A stretch of 64,000 bases of DNA from NCBI RefSeq assembly GCF_009176645.1, contig NZ_AP019007.1, positions 4,030,001 through 4,094,000 on the forward strand, given 5' to 3'. The stretch comes from Enterobacter oligotrophicus (GTDB taxonomy: Bacteria; Pseudomonadota; Gammaproteobacteria; Enterobacterales; Enterobacteriaceae). Within the stretch, counting starts at the first letter, position 1, and every line of letters begins with the position of its first letter. This document shows positions 30,462 to 40,927 of the stretch, one piece after another. A program made the translations under genes and the position numbers. The notes beneath the pieces were generated by a model. That model did not search any database. It was given only the letters and a program-made list of their open reading frames with translations, and was not told the DNA's origin.

Positions 30462-32288
30462 ATGACTAAAAGGACATTACTGAGCGTTCTCGTGGCGGGT
30501 GCATGCATTGCGCCATTTATGGCTCAGGCGACCACGTTGCAGGCGACCAGCAGCGAACCGTATACCATGAAAGCCAGCGATCTGGCGAAAAAGGAAAAAG
30601 AACTGACCAGCTTCCCGCTGATGGCCTCAGTTAAAGAGACGATCAAAACGCTGGATAACGCGCAGGTCGAAATGATTGAGCCAGGCCGTGCGGCGAACCC
30701 GGACAACGTGAAACGCGTTGAAGGGATCGTTAAGGCCAGCGACTGGGAATACCTGTTCCCGATGCGTGCGGAATCCTACACCTACAGCAATTTCCTGAAA
30801 GCGGTGGGTAAATTCCCGGCACTGTGTAAGACCTATAACGATGGTCGTGACAGTGACGCCATCTGCCGTAAAGAGCTGGCGACGATGTTCGCTCACTTTG
30901 CGCAGGAAACGGGCGGGCATGAAAGCTGGCGTCCGGAGGCGGAATGGCGTCAGGCGCTGGTTCACGTTCGCGAAATGGGCTGGACGGAAGGTCAGAAAGG
31001 CGGCTACAACGGTGAATGTAACCCTGACATCTGGCAGGGCCAAACCTGGCCGTGCGGCAAAGACAAAGATGGCGATTTCGTGAGCTACTTTGGTCGTGGC
31101 GCTAAGCAGTTGTCTTACAACTACAACTACGGTCCGTTCTCCGAAGCGATGTTTGGCACTGTCCGCACGCTGCTGGATAAACCGGAGCTGGTGGCTGATA
31201 CCTGGCTGAACCTGGCGAGTGCGATCTTCTTCTTTGCTTACCCACAACCACCGAAACCAAGCATGCTGCAGGTGATCGACGGTACATGGCAGCCAAACGA
31301 TCGTGATAAAGCCAATGGTCTGGTTCCGGGCTTCGGCGTGACCACGCAGATCATCAACGGCGGCGTTGAGTGCGGCGGCCCGACTGAAATTGCGCAGTCT
31401 CAGAACCGTATCAAATACTACAAAGAGTTCGCGAACTACCTGAAAGTGCCTGTTCCTGCGAACGAAGTGCTGGGTTGCGCCAACATGAAGCAGTTCGATG
31501 AAGGCGGAGCCGGTGCGTTGAAGATCTACTGGGAGCAGGACTGGGGATGGAGTGCGGATACGCCAGACGGCAAGACCTACTCTTGCCAGCTGGTGGGCTA
31601 CCAGACGCCGTTCAGCGCCTTCAAAGAAGGTGACTACACTAACTGCGTGAAGAAGTTCTATAACGTCAACATTATCAATGATGACGGTTCTTCCGTTACG
31701 CCTGATGAGACGCCAGTAACGCCAACACCAACGCCATCTGATGACACGCCAGCGCCGGCACCAACGCCGACGCCGGACGAAACGCCAGCAGAACCGACAG
31801 TGGTTAATCACGCGCCGGTTGCGCAGATTGCCGGTCCAATTGGTGCAGTTGAGGCGGGTGCGCAGGTTTCTCTGAGCGCTGAAGGATCGACTGACGAAGA
31901 CGGTAACAAACTGACCTATACCTGGCGTTCCCAGGACGGCCAGACTGTGACGGGTGAAGACAAAGCGGTAGTGACCTTCACTGCGCCAGAGTCAGCAACC
32001 GCTCAGCAGTATGAAGTTAGCCTGACCGTAAGCGACGGTGAACTGAGCAGCACCACCTCTTATCTGCTGAACGTGAAAGCGAAAACTGCGTCTCAGGATG
32101 AAGGTAGCTCAGATACCTATGCTGCGTGGAGCGCGAACAGTAAGTACAAGGCAGGCGATATCGTGAACAACCACGGTAAACTGTTCCAGTGCAAGCCGTT
32201 CCCGTACAGCGGCTGGTGTAACAACGCCCCGGCATACTATGAACCAGGCGCAGGTCTGGCATGGTCTGATGCCTGGACGGCTCTGTAA
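30462..32288 (+). CDS. Secreted GH19 chitinase with PKD and chitin-binding module
   Basis: Chitinase of 608 residues. The frame opens at a TTG at 30441, but ATG 30462 gives a clean signal peptide ([13 protein letters not shown]... ending MAQA/T) and has AGGA about 10 bases ahead. The catalytic domain (about 90-410) shows the family GH19 hallmarks: QETGGHESW with acid Glu149, [19 protein letters not shown], and [10 protein letters not shown] Thr/Pro linker ([13 protein letters not shown]) leads to one PKD domain (about 455-545, starting [11 protein letters not shown]) and a C-terminal CBM5/12 module ([16 protein letters not shown]). The same accessory modules occur in the GH18 enzyme, so both probably leave through the adjacent T2SS. 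Confidence 0.9.
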   Translation: MTKRTLLSVLVAGACIAPFMAQATTLQATSSEPYTMKASDLAKKEKELTSFPLMASVKETIKTLDNAQVEMIEPGRAANPDNVKRVEGIVKASDWEYLFPMRAESYTYSNFLKAVGKFPALCKTYNDGRDSDAICRKELATMFAHFAQETGGHESWRPEAEWRQALVHVREMGWTEGQKGGYNGECNPDIWQGQTWPCGKDKDGDFVSYFGRGAKQLSYNYNYGPFSEAMFGTVRTLLDKPELVADTWLNLASAIFFFAYPQPPKPSMLQVIDGTWQPNDRDKANGLVPGFGVTTQIINGGVECGGPTEIAQSQNRIKYYKEFANYLKVPVPANEVLGCANMKQFDEGGAGALKIYWEQDWGWSADTPDGKTYSCQLVGYQTPFSAFKEGDYTNCVKKFYNVNIINDDGSSVTPDETPVTPTPTPSDDTPAPAPTPTPDETPAEPTVVNHAPVAQIAGPIGAVEAGAQVSLSAEGSTDEDGNKLTYTWRSQDGQTVTGEDKAVVTFTAPESATAQQYEVSLTVSDGELSSTTSYLLNVKAKTASQDEGSSDTYAAWSANSKYKAGDIVNNHGKLFQCKPFPYSGWCNNAPAYYEPGAGLAWSDAWTAL

Positions 32289-32292
32289 AAGC

Positions 32293-32319
32293 AAACGGCA
32301 ACCGAAAGGTTGCCGTTTT
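32293..32319 (+). terminator. Intrinsic terminator of the GH19 chitinase gene
   Basis: Perfect 11-bp stem AAACGGCAACC / GGTTGCCGTTT with GAAA tetraloop, ending in TTTT, 5 bases after the stop codon. Confidence 0.92.
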
Positions 32320-32333
32320 AGTGTCTGCTCTTT

Positions 32334-32371
32334 CCCCTCACCCTAACCCTCTCCCCAAAGGGGCGAGGGGA
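32334..32371. repeat. Dispersed palindromic repeat, copy 1
   Basis: CCCCTCACCCTAACCCTCTC followed by CCCAAAGGGGCGAGGGGA. Same family as the unit at 53859-53895, in opposite orientation. Such units are common between genes in Enterobacter and related genera. Confidence 0.6.
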
Positions 32372-32387
32372 CAGTGCGGTGCAGTTG

Positions 32388-32417
32388 TAGGCCCGATAAG
32401 GCGAAGCCGCCACCGGG
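32388..32417. repeat. REP unit between GH19 chitinase and ybjS
   Basis: GTAGGCCCGATAAGGCGAAG then CCGCCACCGGG is a REP palindrome located 9 bases from the 3' end of ybjS (minus strand). Confidence 0.75.
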
Positions 32418-32425
32418 TAAAAAAG

Positions 32426-33439
32426 CTAGCGATGTAACCTACCGTGATCCCGCAGCCACGCCGCGGTTTGCACTATCCCTTCATCCAGCGTCACGATCGG
32501 CTTATAGCCCAGCTCGTTCTCCGCACGTGAAATATCCAGCGTAAAATCAAAGTTAAGTTTGGACACGCCGTAATGCGTCAGGGCGGGCTCTTTCGCAGAT
32601 TTATTGCCAAACCGCTCCATGCTGCGGGCGATCATATCCAGCATCGGATACGGTACGGAGCGAATCCGGCACTGGATCTGCAACTCGTCAATCAGCCTCT
32701 GCACAATGCTGCGTAGCGTGCACGGTTCACCATTCGTGATGTTATACGCACGCCCGGAAATCAACTTATCGCAATCCGGCTGGCTCGCCAGCCACATGGC
32801 ATGGACGGCGTTTTCGTAGTAGGTCATATCCACCAGCGCATCACCACCGCGTGGCAGCAGCACGCTGCCGTAGTGGTGCATCATCTGCGCCAGTCGCGGG
32901 ATAAACACTTTGTCGTGCGGTCCGAACAGGCTTTGCGGACGCAGGACGGTAAACCGCGTGTGCGGGTTTGACTGCGCCAGCAGGTCGATCACCTCTTCAC
33001 TGGCGGCCTTGCTGCGGGCAAACTCACAGGCAAAGCGTGCCGGACGAAAATCTTCCTGAACATCGCGGTGGTGGTGATAGTCGAAATAGAGCGACGGGGA
33101 GGAGATATGGATAAAGTTACGCACGCCCCAGGCGACGGCCCATTCGCCCAGGCGGCGCGTGGCGCGCACGTTGGCGAGGTCAAAGGCTTCCTGCGTGCCC
33201 CACGGGGAGGTAAAACTGGAGCAGTGCCACAGCGTATCGATACCGGCGAGCATCACTTTCGCCTGAGAAGAAACCAGCTCCGTCAGGTCGGCATGGACAA
33301 ACTCTGCGCCCATTTTTTGCAGCAGCTTACCCATCGCTTCATTGCGACCGGTCGCCCTGACGCTGATGCCCTTGTTGCGCAGAAACTCGACCGCGTTTCG
33401 GCCTAAGCCGCTGGTCGCTCCGGTAACCAGTACCTTCAT
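32426..33439 (-). CDS. ybjS: YbjS, NAD(P)-dependent epimerase/reductase family protein
   Basis: Extended short-chain dehydrogenase-like protein of 337 residues, the K-12 length. The N-terminal dinucleotide-binding motif is [10 protein letters not shown] (about 5-14), followed by an Asp in the ADLTEL strand. The body has [10 protein letters not shown] and [13 protein letters not shown], typical of the 3-beta-HSD/epimerase branch. The substrate is unknown. It follows ybjT with a 93-base gap in the poxB-ltaE-ybjT-ybjS run, as in K-12. Confidence 0.9.
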   Translation of the reverse strand: MKVLVTGATSGLGRNAVEFLRNKGISVRATGRNEAMGKLLQKMGAEFVHADLTELVSSQAKVMLAGIDTLWHCSSFTSPWGTQEAFDLANVRATRRLGEWAVAWGVRNFIHISSPSLYFDYHHHRDVQEDFRPARFACEFARSKAASEEVIDLLAQSNPHTRFTVLRPQSLFGPHDKVFIPRLAQMMHHYGSVLLPRGGDALVDMTYYENAVHAMWLASQPDCDKLISGRAYNITNGEPCTLRSIVQRLIDELQIQCRIRSVPYPMLDMIARSMERFGNKSAKEPALTHYGVSKLNFDFTLDISRAENELGYKPIVTLDEGIVQTAAWLRDHGRLHR

Positions 33440-33532
33440 ATCAATCCACTGTGTTGAAAAAGAATTTCGTGCGCATTCTTTCGTGAATTACGGCGGGTTG
33501 CAATGGGAAAGGTGAAAGAATAAGGGTTTTAT

Positions 33533-34969
33533 TTAGATCTTTTCCTTCTTTTGTTCTGCCAGTTGCGCAATACGCTTTGCCATCCCGCGGAAAATAAACA
33601 GGTGCGCAGGGATCATAAACAACCAGTAGAACAGACCAGGCATACCGTGGGGATGCCACCATGCGCGGACGTCGAGTTCACGGTGGTCGCCCTTGTCTTT
33701 GAGGGTAAAACAGAGCCGTCCCAGCCCTGGCGCTTTCATGCCGAACAGCAGCGCCAGCTGTTTTTTCGGCTCGACGATGATCACCTTCCAGCTGTCGACG
33801 GTATCGCCTGGCTCAAGATACGGGTGAGACGGGCGGCCTTTCGCCAGACGATGCCCCACCAGCAGATCCATCGCGCCGCGCGTTTGCCAGAGGATATTGC
33901 CGAAGAAATAGCGCTCTTTGCCGCCAATCTGGTTTATGACGTCCCACAGCGCTTCCAGACTCGCCTCTGTTTTAACGGTGCAGCCTGCCTGTTTCGGGTA
34001 GTAGCCGTACTCCGGCCGCCAGCGGGCAAACGCCTGCGCGTCGTAACCCCAGTCGCTGGAGTTCACCAGCTTCTCTTCTTCTTTTAGCGTGTTGCGGACG
34101 GCATCGTCAAAGCGGATCAAGTCCTGCGGGATCAGCGCCCGCAGTTCACGATCGTCCGCCAGCAGATCGTGTTTCAGCCCCTGGATCAGCGCTTTCGCCG
34201 TGGTCGGTGGCACCGAGGTGATGACATTTAAAAACCACACCGAGATCCAGCGGGTCGGGAAGGGGATCGGCACCAGCCAGCGCTGGCGACCGCTCACGCG
34301 CATAAAATGCTCGAACTGCGCCTGATAGCTCAGCACTTCGGGGCCAGCGGCTTCCAGCACGCGGTGTTGCTCAGTGGGATGTTCCAGCAGTGCCACCAGA
34401 TAATGAAGTAAATTTTCCAGCGCAATCGGCGTGGTGCGTGAGCGCACCCAGCGCGGTGGCGTGAGCACCGGCAGGTTGTAGACCATATCGCGCATCACTT
34501 CGAAAGCTGCAGACCCCGCGCCGACGATGATCCCGGCACGCAGTTCGGTGACGGGAATATTGGCGCTGCGCAGGGTGTCAGCCGTGAGCTGACGGGCGCG
34601 CAGATGGTCGGACTGCTCATGTTCTGGTGCCTGCAGCGAGCTTAAAAAGATCACCTGCTTCACCGGTGTTTGCAGCAGGGCGTCGCGGACGTTCAGCGCT
34701 ACCTGGCGTTCATGGGCAATAAAATCGCCCCCTTCGCCCATGCTGTGTACCAGGTAGTAAAGCGTGTCGATCCCTTCCAGCAGGGCAGGAAGCGCTTTCG
34801 GCCAGTTGAGATCGACATTGTGACACGTCACGCCGGGCAAATTTTGCTTTTGCAGGCGTTCCGTGGAGCGTGCCGCGGCCAGCACCTGGTGTCCGTGCTG
34901 GCTTAACGCCGTGGTCAGATGCTGACCGATATAACCGCTGGCACCGAGCACCAGAATACGTTGCGGCAC
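33533..34969 (-). CDS. ybjT: YbjT, SDR-like NAD-binding protein with C-terminal DUF2867
   Basis: Two-part protein of 478 residues (K-12: 476). The first ~290 residues are an atypical short-chain dehydrogenase with [12 protein letters not shown] at the N-terminus, LYYLVHSM, and [16 protein letters not shown]. The last ~180 residues form a DUF2867 domain, with [16 protein letters not shown] and [19 protein letters not shown], that ends in a hydrophobic segment and a Lys-rich tail. Function is unknown. It starts 10 bases after the ltaE stop. Confidence 0.9.
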   Translation of the reverse strand: MPQRILVLGASGYIGQHLTTALSQHGHQVLAAARSTERLQKQNLPGVTCHNVDLNWPKALPALLEGIDTLYYLVHSMGEGGDFIAHERQVALNVRDALLQTPVKQVIFLSSLQAPEHEQSDHLRARQLTADTLRSANIPVTELRAGIIVGAGSAAFEVMRDMVYNLPVLTPPRWVRSRTTPIALENLLHYLVALLEHPTEQHRVLEAAGPEVLSYQAQFEHFMRVSGRQRWLVPIPFPTRWISVWFLNVITSVPPTTAKALIQGLKHDLLADDRELRALIPQDLIRFDDAVRNTLKEEEKLVNSSDWGYDAQAFARWRPEYGYYPKQAGCTVKTEASLEALWDVINQIGGKERYFFGNILWQTRGAMDLLVGHRLAKGRPSHPYLEPGDTVDSWKVIIVEPKKQLALLFGMKAPGLGRLCFTLKDKGDHRELDVRAWWHPHGMPGLFYWLFMIPAHLFIFRGMAKRIAQLAEQKKEKI

Positions 34970-34979
34970 GTCAGGCTCC

Positions 34980-35981
34980 TTAGCGCTGTAAAAACGCCTG
35001 CCAGTGTTTCACCACCTCTGCCAATTGCTCGCGGTTCACGTCGAGATGCATCACCAGACGCACAACCGGAGAGGCGTTGATAAGTACGCCACGCGCTTTC
35101 ATAAATTCACCCAGCGCGGCAGCATGCTCATCCCCCACGCGTACAAACAACATATTGGTATCGTGACGCATGACATCTGCGCCAATTTCACGCAACTGCG
35201 TAGCCATCCACGCGGCGTTGTCGTGATCGTCCTTCAGACGCGCGACGTTATTTTTCAGGGCATACAATCCTGCTGCCGCCAGAATCCCGGCCTGACGCAT
35301 CCCGCCGCCGGTCATTTTACGCCAGCGGTTGGCACGCTTAATGTAGTCTGCATTACCGACCAGCAGCGAGCCAACCGGCGTGCCCAGCCCTTTAGAGAGG
35401 CAAATGGTGAACGAGTCGCAATATTGTGTAATCTCTTTTAGCTCGCAGCCGTATTCCACCACGGCGTTAAAAATACGCGCGCCGTCCACATGCAGCCCCA
35501 GCTTGCGCTCGCGGGTAAATTCCCATGCCGATTGCAGATATTCACGCGGCAGCACTTTGCCGTTGTGGGTGTTTTCCAGACTGAGCAGTTTTGTGCGTGC
35601 GAAGTGGATATCGTCGGCTTTGATTTTAGCCGCGACTTTATCGAGCGGCAGAGAGCCGTCCGGCGCGGCGTCAATCGGCTGTGGCTGAATGCTGCCGAGT
35701 ACCGCCGCGCCGCCTGCTTCATACAGATAATTATGCGCGCCCTGGCCGACGATATACTCTTCACCGCGTTCGCAGTGGCTGAGCAGTGCCACCAGGTTGG
35801 CCTGCGTGCCGGTCGGCAGGAACAGCGCGGCCTCTTTGCCGCTTAGCTCAGCAGCGTAGCGCTGCAGTTCGTTGACCGTCGGGTCATCGCCGTAAACGTC
35901 GTCCCCGACCGGGGCGGCCATCATCGCTTCGAGCATGGCGCGACTCGGGCGGGTAACGGTATCACTGCGTAAATCAATCAT
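34980..35981 (-). CDS. ltaE: LtaE, low-specificity L-threonine aldolase
   Basis: PLP enzyme that splits L-threonine and L-allo-threonine to glycine and acetaldehyde; 333 residues, as in K-12. The PLP-binding Lys197 lies in [14 protein letters not shown]. Other landmarks are the N-terminal [13 protein letters not shown], the [13 protein letters not shown] phosphate region, [10 protein letters not shown] and [10 protein letters not shown]. It sits 38 bases after poxB, and a cytosolic role beside pyruvate oxidase is conserved in K-12. Confidence 0.95.
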   Translation of the reverse strand: MIDLRSDTVTRPSRAMLEAMMAAPVGDDVYGDDPTVNELQRYAAELSGKEAALFLPTGTQANLVALLSHCERGEEYIVGQGAHNYLYEAGGAAVLGSIQPQPIDAAPDGSLPLDKVAAKIKADDIHFARTKLLSLENTHNGKVLPREYLQSAWEFTRERKLGLHVDGARIFNAVVEYGCELKEITQYCDSFTICLSKGLGTPVGSLLVGNADYIKRANRWRKMTGGGMRQAGILAAAGLYALKNNVARLKDDHDNAAWMATQLREIGADVMRHDTNMLFVRVGDEHAAALGEFMKARGVLINASPVVRLVMHLDVNREQLAEVVKHWQAFLQR

Positions 35982-36019
35982 GGCATATCCTTATAATCAA
36001 AAAGGCGATGCCAGATGTT

Positions 36020-37738
36020 TTACCTGAGCCAGTTGGTTTTTGCCAGTTCGATCACTTCATCGCCGCGGCCGCTGATAATTGCACGCAGCATATAGAGGCT
36101 AAAGCCTTTGGCCTGCTCCAGTTTGATCTGCGGTGGGATCGCCAGTTCCTCTTTGGCAACCACTACATCCACCAGCACCGGACCGTCGATGGAGAAGGCG
36201 CGCTGCAGGGCTTCATCCACTTCAGAGGCTTTCTCCACGCGGATACCGGTAATACCGCAGGCTTCGGCGATACGGGCGAAGTTGGTGTCGTGCAGCTCGG
36301 TGCCGTCCGTGAGGTAGCCACCGGCTTTCATCTCCATCGCCACAAAGCCCAGCACGCTGTTGTTAAAGACCACGATTTTAAGCGGCAGCTTCATTTGCAC
36401 CACCGACAGGAAATCCCCCATCAGCATGCTGAACCCGCCGTCGCCGCACATCGCCACCACCTGACGCTCCGGTGCGGTGGCTTTCGCCCCCAGCGCCTGT
36501 GGCATCGCGTTCGCCATTGAGCCGTGATTGAATGAGCCGAGCAGGCGGCGTTTGCCGTTCATCTTCAGATAGCGCGCCGCCCAGACCGTCGGCGTGCCCA
36601 CGTCGCAGGTAAAAATGGCGTCGTCATCGGCGAAATGGCTGATCTGCTGCGCCAGATACTGAGGGTGGATGGCTTTGTCGCTCGGTTTGGCGAGATCGTC
36701 CAGCCCCTTGCGCGCATCGCGATAATCGCTCAGCGCTTTGTCGAGGAATTTGCGGTCTGTTTTTTCTTCCAGAAGCGGCAGCAGGGCGGCGAGCGTAGAC
36801 TTGATATCGCCTACCAGTGCCATATCGACTTTGCTGTGCGCGCCGATGCTGCCCGGATTAATGTCGATCTGGATGATTTTGGCATCTGACGGATAGAACG
36901 CCCGGTACGGGAACTGAGTGCCGAGTAATATCAGCGTGTCGGCGTTCATCATGGTATGGAAGCCGCTGGAAAACCCGATCAGCCCGGTCATCCCCACGTC
37001 ATACGGATTGTCATACTCCACGTGCTCTTTGCCGCGCAGGGCGTGGACAATCGGCGCTTTCAGCTTGCCTGCAAATTCCAGTAATTCTTTGTGCGCGCCC
37101 GCGCAGCCGCTGCCGCACATCAGGGCGATATTGCTGGAGTAGCGCAACAACTGCGCCAGTTTTTTCAGCTCCTCTTCGGCAGGCGTAACGACCGGCCGTG
37201 GCGCGTGATACCAGTGGTTGCTGGCACCTTCAGGTGCGGCCCTGAGGGCTACATCTCCCGGTATAACCACCACCGAGACGCCACGGTTCAGGACGGCTTT
37301 GCGCATGGCAATTGCCAGTACCTGCGGGATCTGCTCCGGAGACGAAACCAGCTCGCAATAGTGGCTGCATTCGCGGAACAGCTCCTGAGGGTGCGTCTCC
37401 TGAAAATAACCACTGCCGATTTCTGACGAGGGGATATGTGCCGCAATCGCCAGCACCGGAACATGGTTGCGGTGGCAGTCGAACAGACCATTGATCAGAT
37501 GCAGGTTCCCCGGACCGCACGACCCGGCACAGACGGCCAGTTCACCCGTCAGTTGCGCTTCGGCACCCGCAGCAAACGCGGCCACCTCTTCATGGCGAGT
37601 CGGCATCCATTCAATGGTTTTCATCTTATTGAGGCTATCGCTGAGCCCGTTCAGGGAATCGCCGGTGACGCCCCAGATGCGTTTTACGCCAGCCTGTTCA
37701 AGGGTTTTCGCTATGTATGCAGCCACGGTTTGTTTCAT
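36020..37738 (-). CDS. poxB: PoxB, pyruvate:ubiquinone oxidoreductase (pyruvate oxidase)
   Basis: ThDP- and FAD-dependent peripheral membrane enzyme that converts pyruvate to acetate and CO2 and passes electrons to ubiquinone. It is 572 residues, as in K-12. The N-terminal domain has the catalytic Glu in [15 protein letters not shown] (about 50). The ThDP domain has [13 protein letters not shown] with the downstream NN (about 430-460). The C-terminal amphipathic lipid-binding tail [18 protein letters not shown] is intact. It is first in the poxB-ltaE-ybjT run. AAAGGAG precedes the ATG. Confidence 0.96.
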   Translation of the reverse strand: MKQTVAAYIAKTLEQAGVKRIWGVTGDSLNGLSDSLNKMKTIEWMPTRHEEVAAFAAGAEAQLTGELAVCAGSCGPGNLHLINGLFDCHRNHVPVLAIAAHIPSSEIGSGYFQETHPQELFRECSHYCELVSSPEQIPQVLAIAMRKAVLNRGVSVVVIPGDVALRAAPEGASNHWYHAPRPVVTPAEEELKKLAQLLRYSSNIALMCGSGCAGAHKELLEFAGKLKAPIVHALRGKEHVEYDNPYDVGMTGLIGFSSGFHTMMNADTLILLGTQFPYRAFYPSDAKIIQIDINPGSIGAHSKVDMALVGDIKSTLAALLPLLEEKTDRKFLDKALSDYRDARKGLDDLAKPSDKAIHPQYLAQQISHFADDDAIFTCDVGTPTVWAARYLKMNGKRRLLGSFNHGSMANAMPQALGAKATAPERQVVAMCGDGGFSMLMGDFLSVVQMKLPLKIVVFNNSVLGFVAMEMKAGGYLTDGTELHDTNFARIAEACGITGIRVEKASEVDEALQRAFSIDGPVLVDVVVAKEELAIPPQIKLEQAKGFSLYMLRAIISGRGDEVIELAKTNWLR

Positions 37739-37772
37739 GGGTGTCCGTCTCCTTTTTGTGATATCGCTTACA

Positions 37773-37780
37773 AGCGTAGA
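37773..37780 (-). promoter_or_regulatory. Candidate sigma-S type -10 element of poxB
   Basis: On the minus strand the bases read TCTACGCT, close to the CTAYACT -10 preferred by RpoS, at a suitable distance from the poxB start, with no good -35. K-12 poxB is RpoS-dependent. Single-element match, so weak evidence. Confidence 0.35.
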
Positions 37781-37889
37781 AGAAAGTCTCCGTATTGGCC
37801 GTCAAATCCCCTGATTAAAAGGTGCTTTTCATGCGCAATTATTCGGCATAATCTGGTGATACCTCAGGTGAAAACAGGAATCATTTCAA

Positions 37890-38324
37890 ATGGTTAAATC
37901 ATTGTTAATTGCTGTTAATGAAAAGCTAATGTGCGACGATTTTGGCAAACTCTTGTTACGACTTGCCGTCGGCGGGCTGATGCTGTTTCACGGTTTGCAT
38001 AAGCTATTTGGTGGCGTGGGATTCATCAGCGGCATGCTGGTGGAGAAAGGGTTACCGGGATTTATCGCTTATGGGGTGCTGATTGGCGAAGTGGTGGCAC
38101 CGATCCTGATTATTATCGGCCTCTTCACCCGCCCGGCTGCGCTGGTGCTGGCGTTTACGATGGTTGTGGCATGGTTGATGGTCGGAACTGGAAAGACGTT
38201 CGCGTTGGATGCGGTAGGTGCCTGGGCCATTGAGAGCCTGGTGTATTTCTTTATCGGCTCTCTGGCGGTGGCATTTTTAGGGGCAGGGCGTTTTGCAGTG
38301 GGGAAAGATCCGGCGTGGCGTTGA
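37890..38324 (+). CDS. DoxX-family inner membrane protein
   Basis: Membrane protein of 144 residues with four hydrophobic segments (about 22-42, 55-78, 82-103 and 115-135) and the DoxX landmarks LLRLAVGGLMLFHGLHKL and YGVLIGEVVAPILIIIGLFTR. Relatives are linked to respiratory or redox functions, but no activity can be assigned. AGGA stands about 10 bases ahead of the ATG. K-12 has no gene here between poxB and hcr, so it marks the start of an accessory block. Confidence 0.8.
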   Translation: MVKSLLIAVNEKLMCDDFGKLLLRLAVGGLMLFHGLHKLFGGVGFISGMLVEKGLPGFIAYGVLIGEVVAPILIIIGLFTRPAALVLAFTMVVAWLMVGTGKTFALDAVGAWAIESLVYFFIGSLAVAFLGAGRFAVGKDPAWR

Positions 38325-38341
38325 ATATGGATCGTAGTGGT

Positions 38342-38367
38342 AAGAAAGGGGCGCAGGCTCCTTTCTT
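38342..38367 (+). terminator. Hairpin after the DoxX gene
   Basis: AAGAAAGGGGC / GCTCCTTTCTT with a 4-nt GCAG loop and one G-U wobble, 17 bases after the stop. No T run follows, so termination is only probable. Confidence 0.45.
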
Positions 38368-38533
38368 CTGGTTAAAAATTGCCTGGTTATTTTCTTAAAA
38401 AACAAGCGTAAGACGTAATTATGATCTGGTTTGAACTTCCATGTTGTGGTCAAGCGTAGGCTTGCAATCGTGAATCACGTATATGGCAATGCTCTAATGA
38501 CGAGTCTTATATCTTGAAACAAAGGAAATATAC

Positions 38534-39016
38534 ATGGCTATACCTGTTTATTTATGGCTCAAGGACGATGGTGGCGCATTGATTAAAGGGGGCGTCGATG
38601 TCATACACCGCGACGATAGTATTGAGGTAAAAGGGTTCCATCATAACCTTATGATCCCAACTGATAACGCCACAGGTAAAGTGACAGGGACAAGGGTGCA
38701 CTCACCTATGCTCATCATTAAGGAGTTCGACTGTTCCAGCCCCTATCTCTATAAAGCTGTCGCGACAGGTCAGAATCTGATATCAGCTGAAATAAAATGG
38801 TATAGGATTAACTATTCGGGCCAGGAAGAAGAATACTTTAACATGCTGCTGGAAGGTGTTCGGGTAGTATCTATTTCCCCTGCTATGGCTACAGGAGATA
38901 ACCCTAATGAAAACCATATGGAAACAGTCGAACTACGCTACGAGAAAATAACCTGGAAGCACCACGACGGGAACATCATCTTTAGTGATTCATGGAATGA
39001 ACGACAGTCGGCGTAG
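38534..39016 (+). CDS. Hcp-family type VI secretion tube protein (orphan)
   Basis: Hcp of 160 residues, the tail-tube subunit of type VI secretion systems, not to be confused with the hybrid cluster protein at 40928-42580. Family landmarks: MAIPVYLWLKDDGG, a VHSPMLIIKEFDCSSPYLYKA stretch (in part), and ENHMETVELRYEKITWKH near the end. AGGA precedes the ATG by 8 bases. No other T6SS structural gene is in the window, so it is an orphan hcp that would have to use an apparatus encoded elsewhere. Just beyond it, on the opposite strand, lies a pair that resembles cargo and partner genes. Confidence 0.88.
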   Translation: MAIPVYLWLKDDGGALIKGGVDVIHRDDSIEVKGFHHNLMIPTDNATGKVTGTRVHSPMLIIKEFDCSSPYLYKAVATGQNLISAEIKWYRINYSGQEEEYFNMLLEGVRVVSISPAMATGDNPNENHMETVELRYEKITWKHHDGNIIFSDSWNERQSA

Positions 39017-39040
39017 ACATTATAAGGGGCGGTGAACCCC

Positions 39041-39373
39041 TTAGTCATACAGCCAGTGTCCCGCTTTTGCTGACTCAATGATCATTTGCAGAGTCAGCGT
39101 TTTAAATTGCCGATCACGAAACTCTCTCTTAAGCCTAAACTGCCACCAGTACAACTCTGGCATGAAATAATTATCTATATTGAAATTGCTATGCTCAATG
39201 CCATATCGAGTGAAAAGGTCAATGAGCATATCTTCGAGATCTTCTGGTACGAAATTAAAATATTCCTGAAATGTCCATTCCTTCTTTGCTGGACGCTTTC
39301 GTTCACTATAATTCTCAGTAATGTAATCTAAAAACTCTTGTTCATCGGGTAGCAACATCAGAAGGACGTCCAT
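39041..39373 (-). CDS. DUF1493 family protein, possible immunity partner
   Basis: Acidic soluble protein of 110 residues. The DUF1493 pattern is visible: FNFVPEDLEDMLIDLFTRYG, then NFNIDNYFMPE, and the C-terminal LTLQMIIESAKAGHWLYD. It overlaps the 3' end of the upstream gene by 16 bases and lacks its own ribosome site, so it is translated by coupling. Acidic, coupled partners of this kind are often immunity proteins, but DUF1493 has also been compared with acyl-carrier-like folds; its role here is inferred only. Confidence 0.75.
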   Translation of the reverse strand: MDVLLMLLPDEQEFLDYITENYSERKRPAKKEWTFQEYFNFVPEDLEDMLIDLFTRYGIEHSNFNIDNYFMPELYWWQFRLKREFRDRQFKTLTLQMIIESAKAGHWLYD

Positions 39374-39807
39374 AAAATTTGATCTTTAGGTTTGGCAATC
39401 AAATTATATTTTTTTCTCGTCTCACTGGCGACTTTAACACAAAGGATAACAACCTGGGCGTAGCCAAGAAACGGAATCGCACGACCTACCACTGTTCCGA
39501 TTTTGTTCGTAGGACGAGAATGTCCCATCACGCTGGTATTGAAACGTATTCCAAATGGGAAACGAGCATTCTTAAGTATTGCACGCGCCAACTTAGAAGC
39601 AATGCTGGTACGTTTGACTTTCGAACCTAATACTACACGTTTTGGTATTATGGGTTGTCCTGCCAGAATCATCGCAGCCGCTTCTATCTCAATTCCTAAG
39701 TGGTCAGCAAGGCCCTCCGCGAATATCAACCAAAACAACTCCTTTGGGGTCACATTCGCATTGCCGTGGTAGAAATAGGTTCCACCGAGCTCTTCAATTG
39801 TATCCAT
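39358..39807 (-). CDS. Hypothetical protein, candidate Hcp-linked effector
   Basis: Basic protein of 149 residues with no recognised catalytic motif. The N-terminal part starts MDTIEELGGTYFYHGNAN; the middle is Lys/Arg-rich (VLGSKVKRTSIASKLARAIL). The C-terminal quarter has a hydrophobic stretch (VVGRAIPFLGYAQVVILCV, about residues 107-125) followed by a basic tail. That ending recalls the C-termini of some small toxins of contact-dependent systems, from memory only. AGGA lies 7 bases before the ATG. Its AT-rich composition differs from the backbone neighbours. The overlap with DUF1493 and the convergent hcp suggest cargo, which is inference. Confidence 0.65.
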   Translation of the reverse strand: MDTIEELGGTYFYHGNANVTPKELFWLIFAEGLADHLGIEIEAAAMILAGQPIIPKRVVLGSKVKRTSIASKLARAILKNARFPFGIRFNTSVMGHSRPTNKIGTVVGRAIPFLGYAQVVILCVKVASETRKKYNLIAKPKDQILWTSF

Positions 39808-39893
39808 AGCTTCATCCTTTGTTTGATTATCATAAGATTAAGCTCATATGTAACATCAGGATGATAGGCGGCTCTTGTTATAGTGATATTCAG

Positions 39894-39928
39894 AAAAAAG
39901 CCCGGTAAACGCTAACGCTTACCGGGCC
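39894..39928 (-). terminator. Intrinsic terminator of hcp-hcr
   Basis: GCCCGGTAA (39900-39908) pairs with TTACCGGGC (39919-39927). On the minus strand the stem is followed by six T. It lies just after the hcr stop and resembles a REP unit used as a terminator. Confidence 0.88.
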
Positions 39929-39948
39929 TGTGATGGAGCATTTACAAA

Positions 39949-40917
39949 TTACGCCAGAACTAGATCACCCTGTGGGTGACACGAACACGCCAGCACATAA
40001 CCTTCCGCAATTTCCGCGTCAGTCAACGTCATGGTGCTGGTCACGCTGTACTCACCAGAAACCACTTTCGTCTTACAGCAACCGCACACGCCAGCACGAC
40101 AGGCTGCCACCACGGGCACCTTGTTGCTTTCCAGCGCTTCCAGCAGCGTAGTACCCACGCGGCCAAAGAAAGTCTGCGCGGGTTGCAGTTTGGTGAACTG
40201 AATCCCGCTGGTTGCCGCTTCGGCCACTGGCGTGAAGAATTGCTCTTTAAAGAAGCGGGTCACGCCCAGCGCTTTTACGTTCTCTTCCACGATATCCATG
40301 TACGGTGCTGGGCCACAGGTCATCACGGTACGGTTCGCAATATCCGGCACGCTTTGCAGCAGCTCGCGGCTCAGACGACCGGCGACAAAACCGTGGGTGG
40401 CGTTATTCTCTGCCACCAGCGTTACCGGATAGTCGCGCCACTCATCGGCAAAAATCACATCCTCTGGTGAGCGCACGCTGAAGATCACCTGCACGTCGGC
40501 CTGTGGACGGTTTTTCGCCAGCCAGCGGCGCATCGACATAATCGGCGTTACGCCACAACCGGCTGCCAGCAGCAGGAATTTATCTTCTGCTTTGTCGTCA
40601 CAGGTGAAATCACCTTGCGCGTCAGACAGCCAGATATAATCTCCGCGCTTCACATCACGGGTCAGCCACTGGGAGCCTGCACCGTCATCAATGCGACGGA
40701 TGGTGAGCGTAATGTACTCGCTCACACCCGGCGTTGAGGAAATGGTGTAAGCGCGCAGAGTGTCAGCAGAGTTGCGAACACTGACCAGCGCATATTGCCC
40801 GGCGCGATACGGATAGTAGTCATGGCATAGCAGCGACAGCGTCCACACATCCGGCGTCTCCTGATGGATGTGATGAACCTGCATCCGCCACGGACATTGT
40901 GAGGTTGGCATGGTCAT
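39949..40917 (-). CDS. hcr: Hcr, NADH oxidoreductase of the hybrid cluster protein
   Basis: Flavoprotein of 322 residues that passes electrons from NADH to Hcp; the length equals K-12 Hcr. An FAD domain (RAYTISSTPG, about residue 55) is followed by an NAD domain (LLAAGCGVTPIMSMRRWL, about 110-130). A C-terminal plant-type [2Fe-2S] domain has CRAGVCGCC (about 278-286) and a final Cys in VLACSCHP. It starts 10 bases after the hcp stop, so the two are one operon. Confidence 0.95.
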   Translation of the reverse strand: MTMPTSQCPWRMQVHHIHQETPDVWTLSLLCHDYYPYRAGQYALVSVRNSADTLRAYTISSTPGVSEYITLTIRRIDDGAGSQWLTRDVKRGDYIWLSDAQGDFTCDDKAEDKFLLLAAGCGVTPIMSMRRWLAKNRPQADVQVIFSVRSPEDVIFADEWRDYPVTLVAENNATHGFVAGRLSRELLQSVPDIANRTVMTCGPAPYMDIVEENVKALGVTRFFKEQFFTPVAEAATSGIQFTKLQPAQTFFGRVGTTLLEALESNKVPVVAACRAGVCGCCKTKVVSGEYSVTSTMTLTDAEIAEGYVLACSCHPQGDLVLA

Positions 40918-40927
40918 GAATTGCTCC

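Noticed and set aside
30627..31811. 394-codon frame antisense to the GH19 chitinase gene
   Set aside because: Same type of shadow; no ribosome site and no family match.
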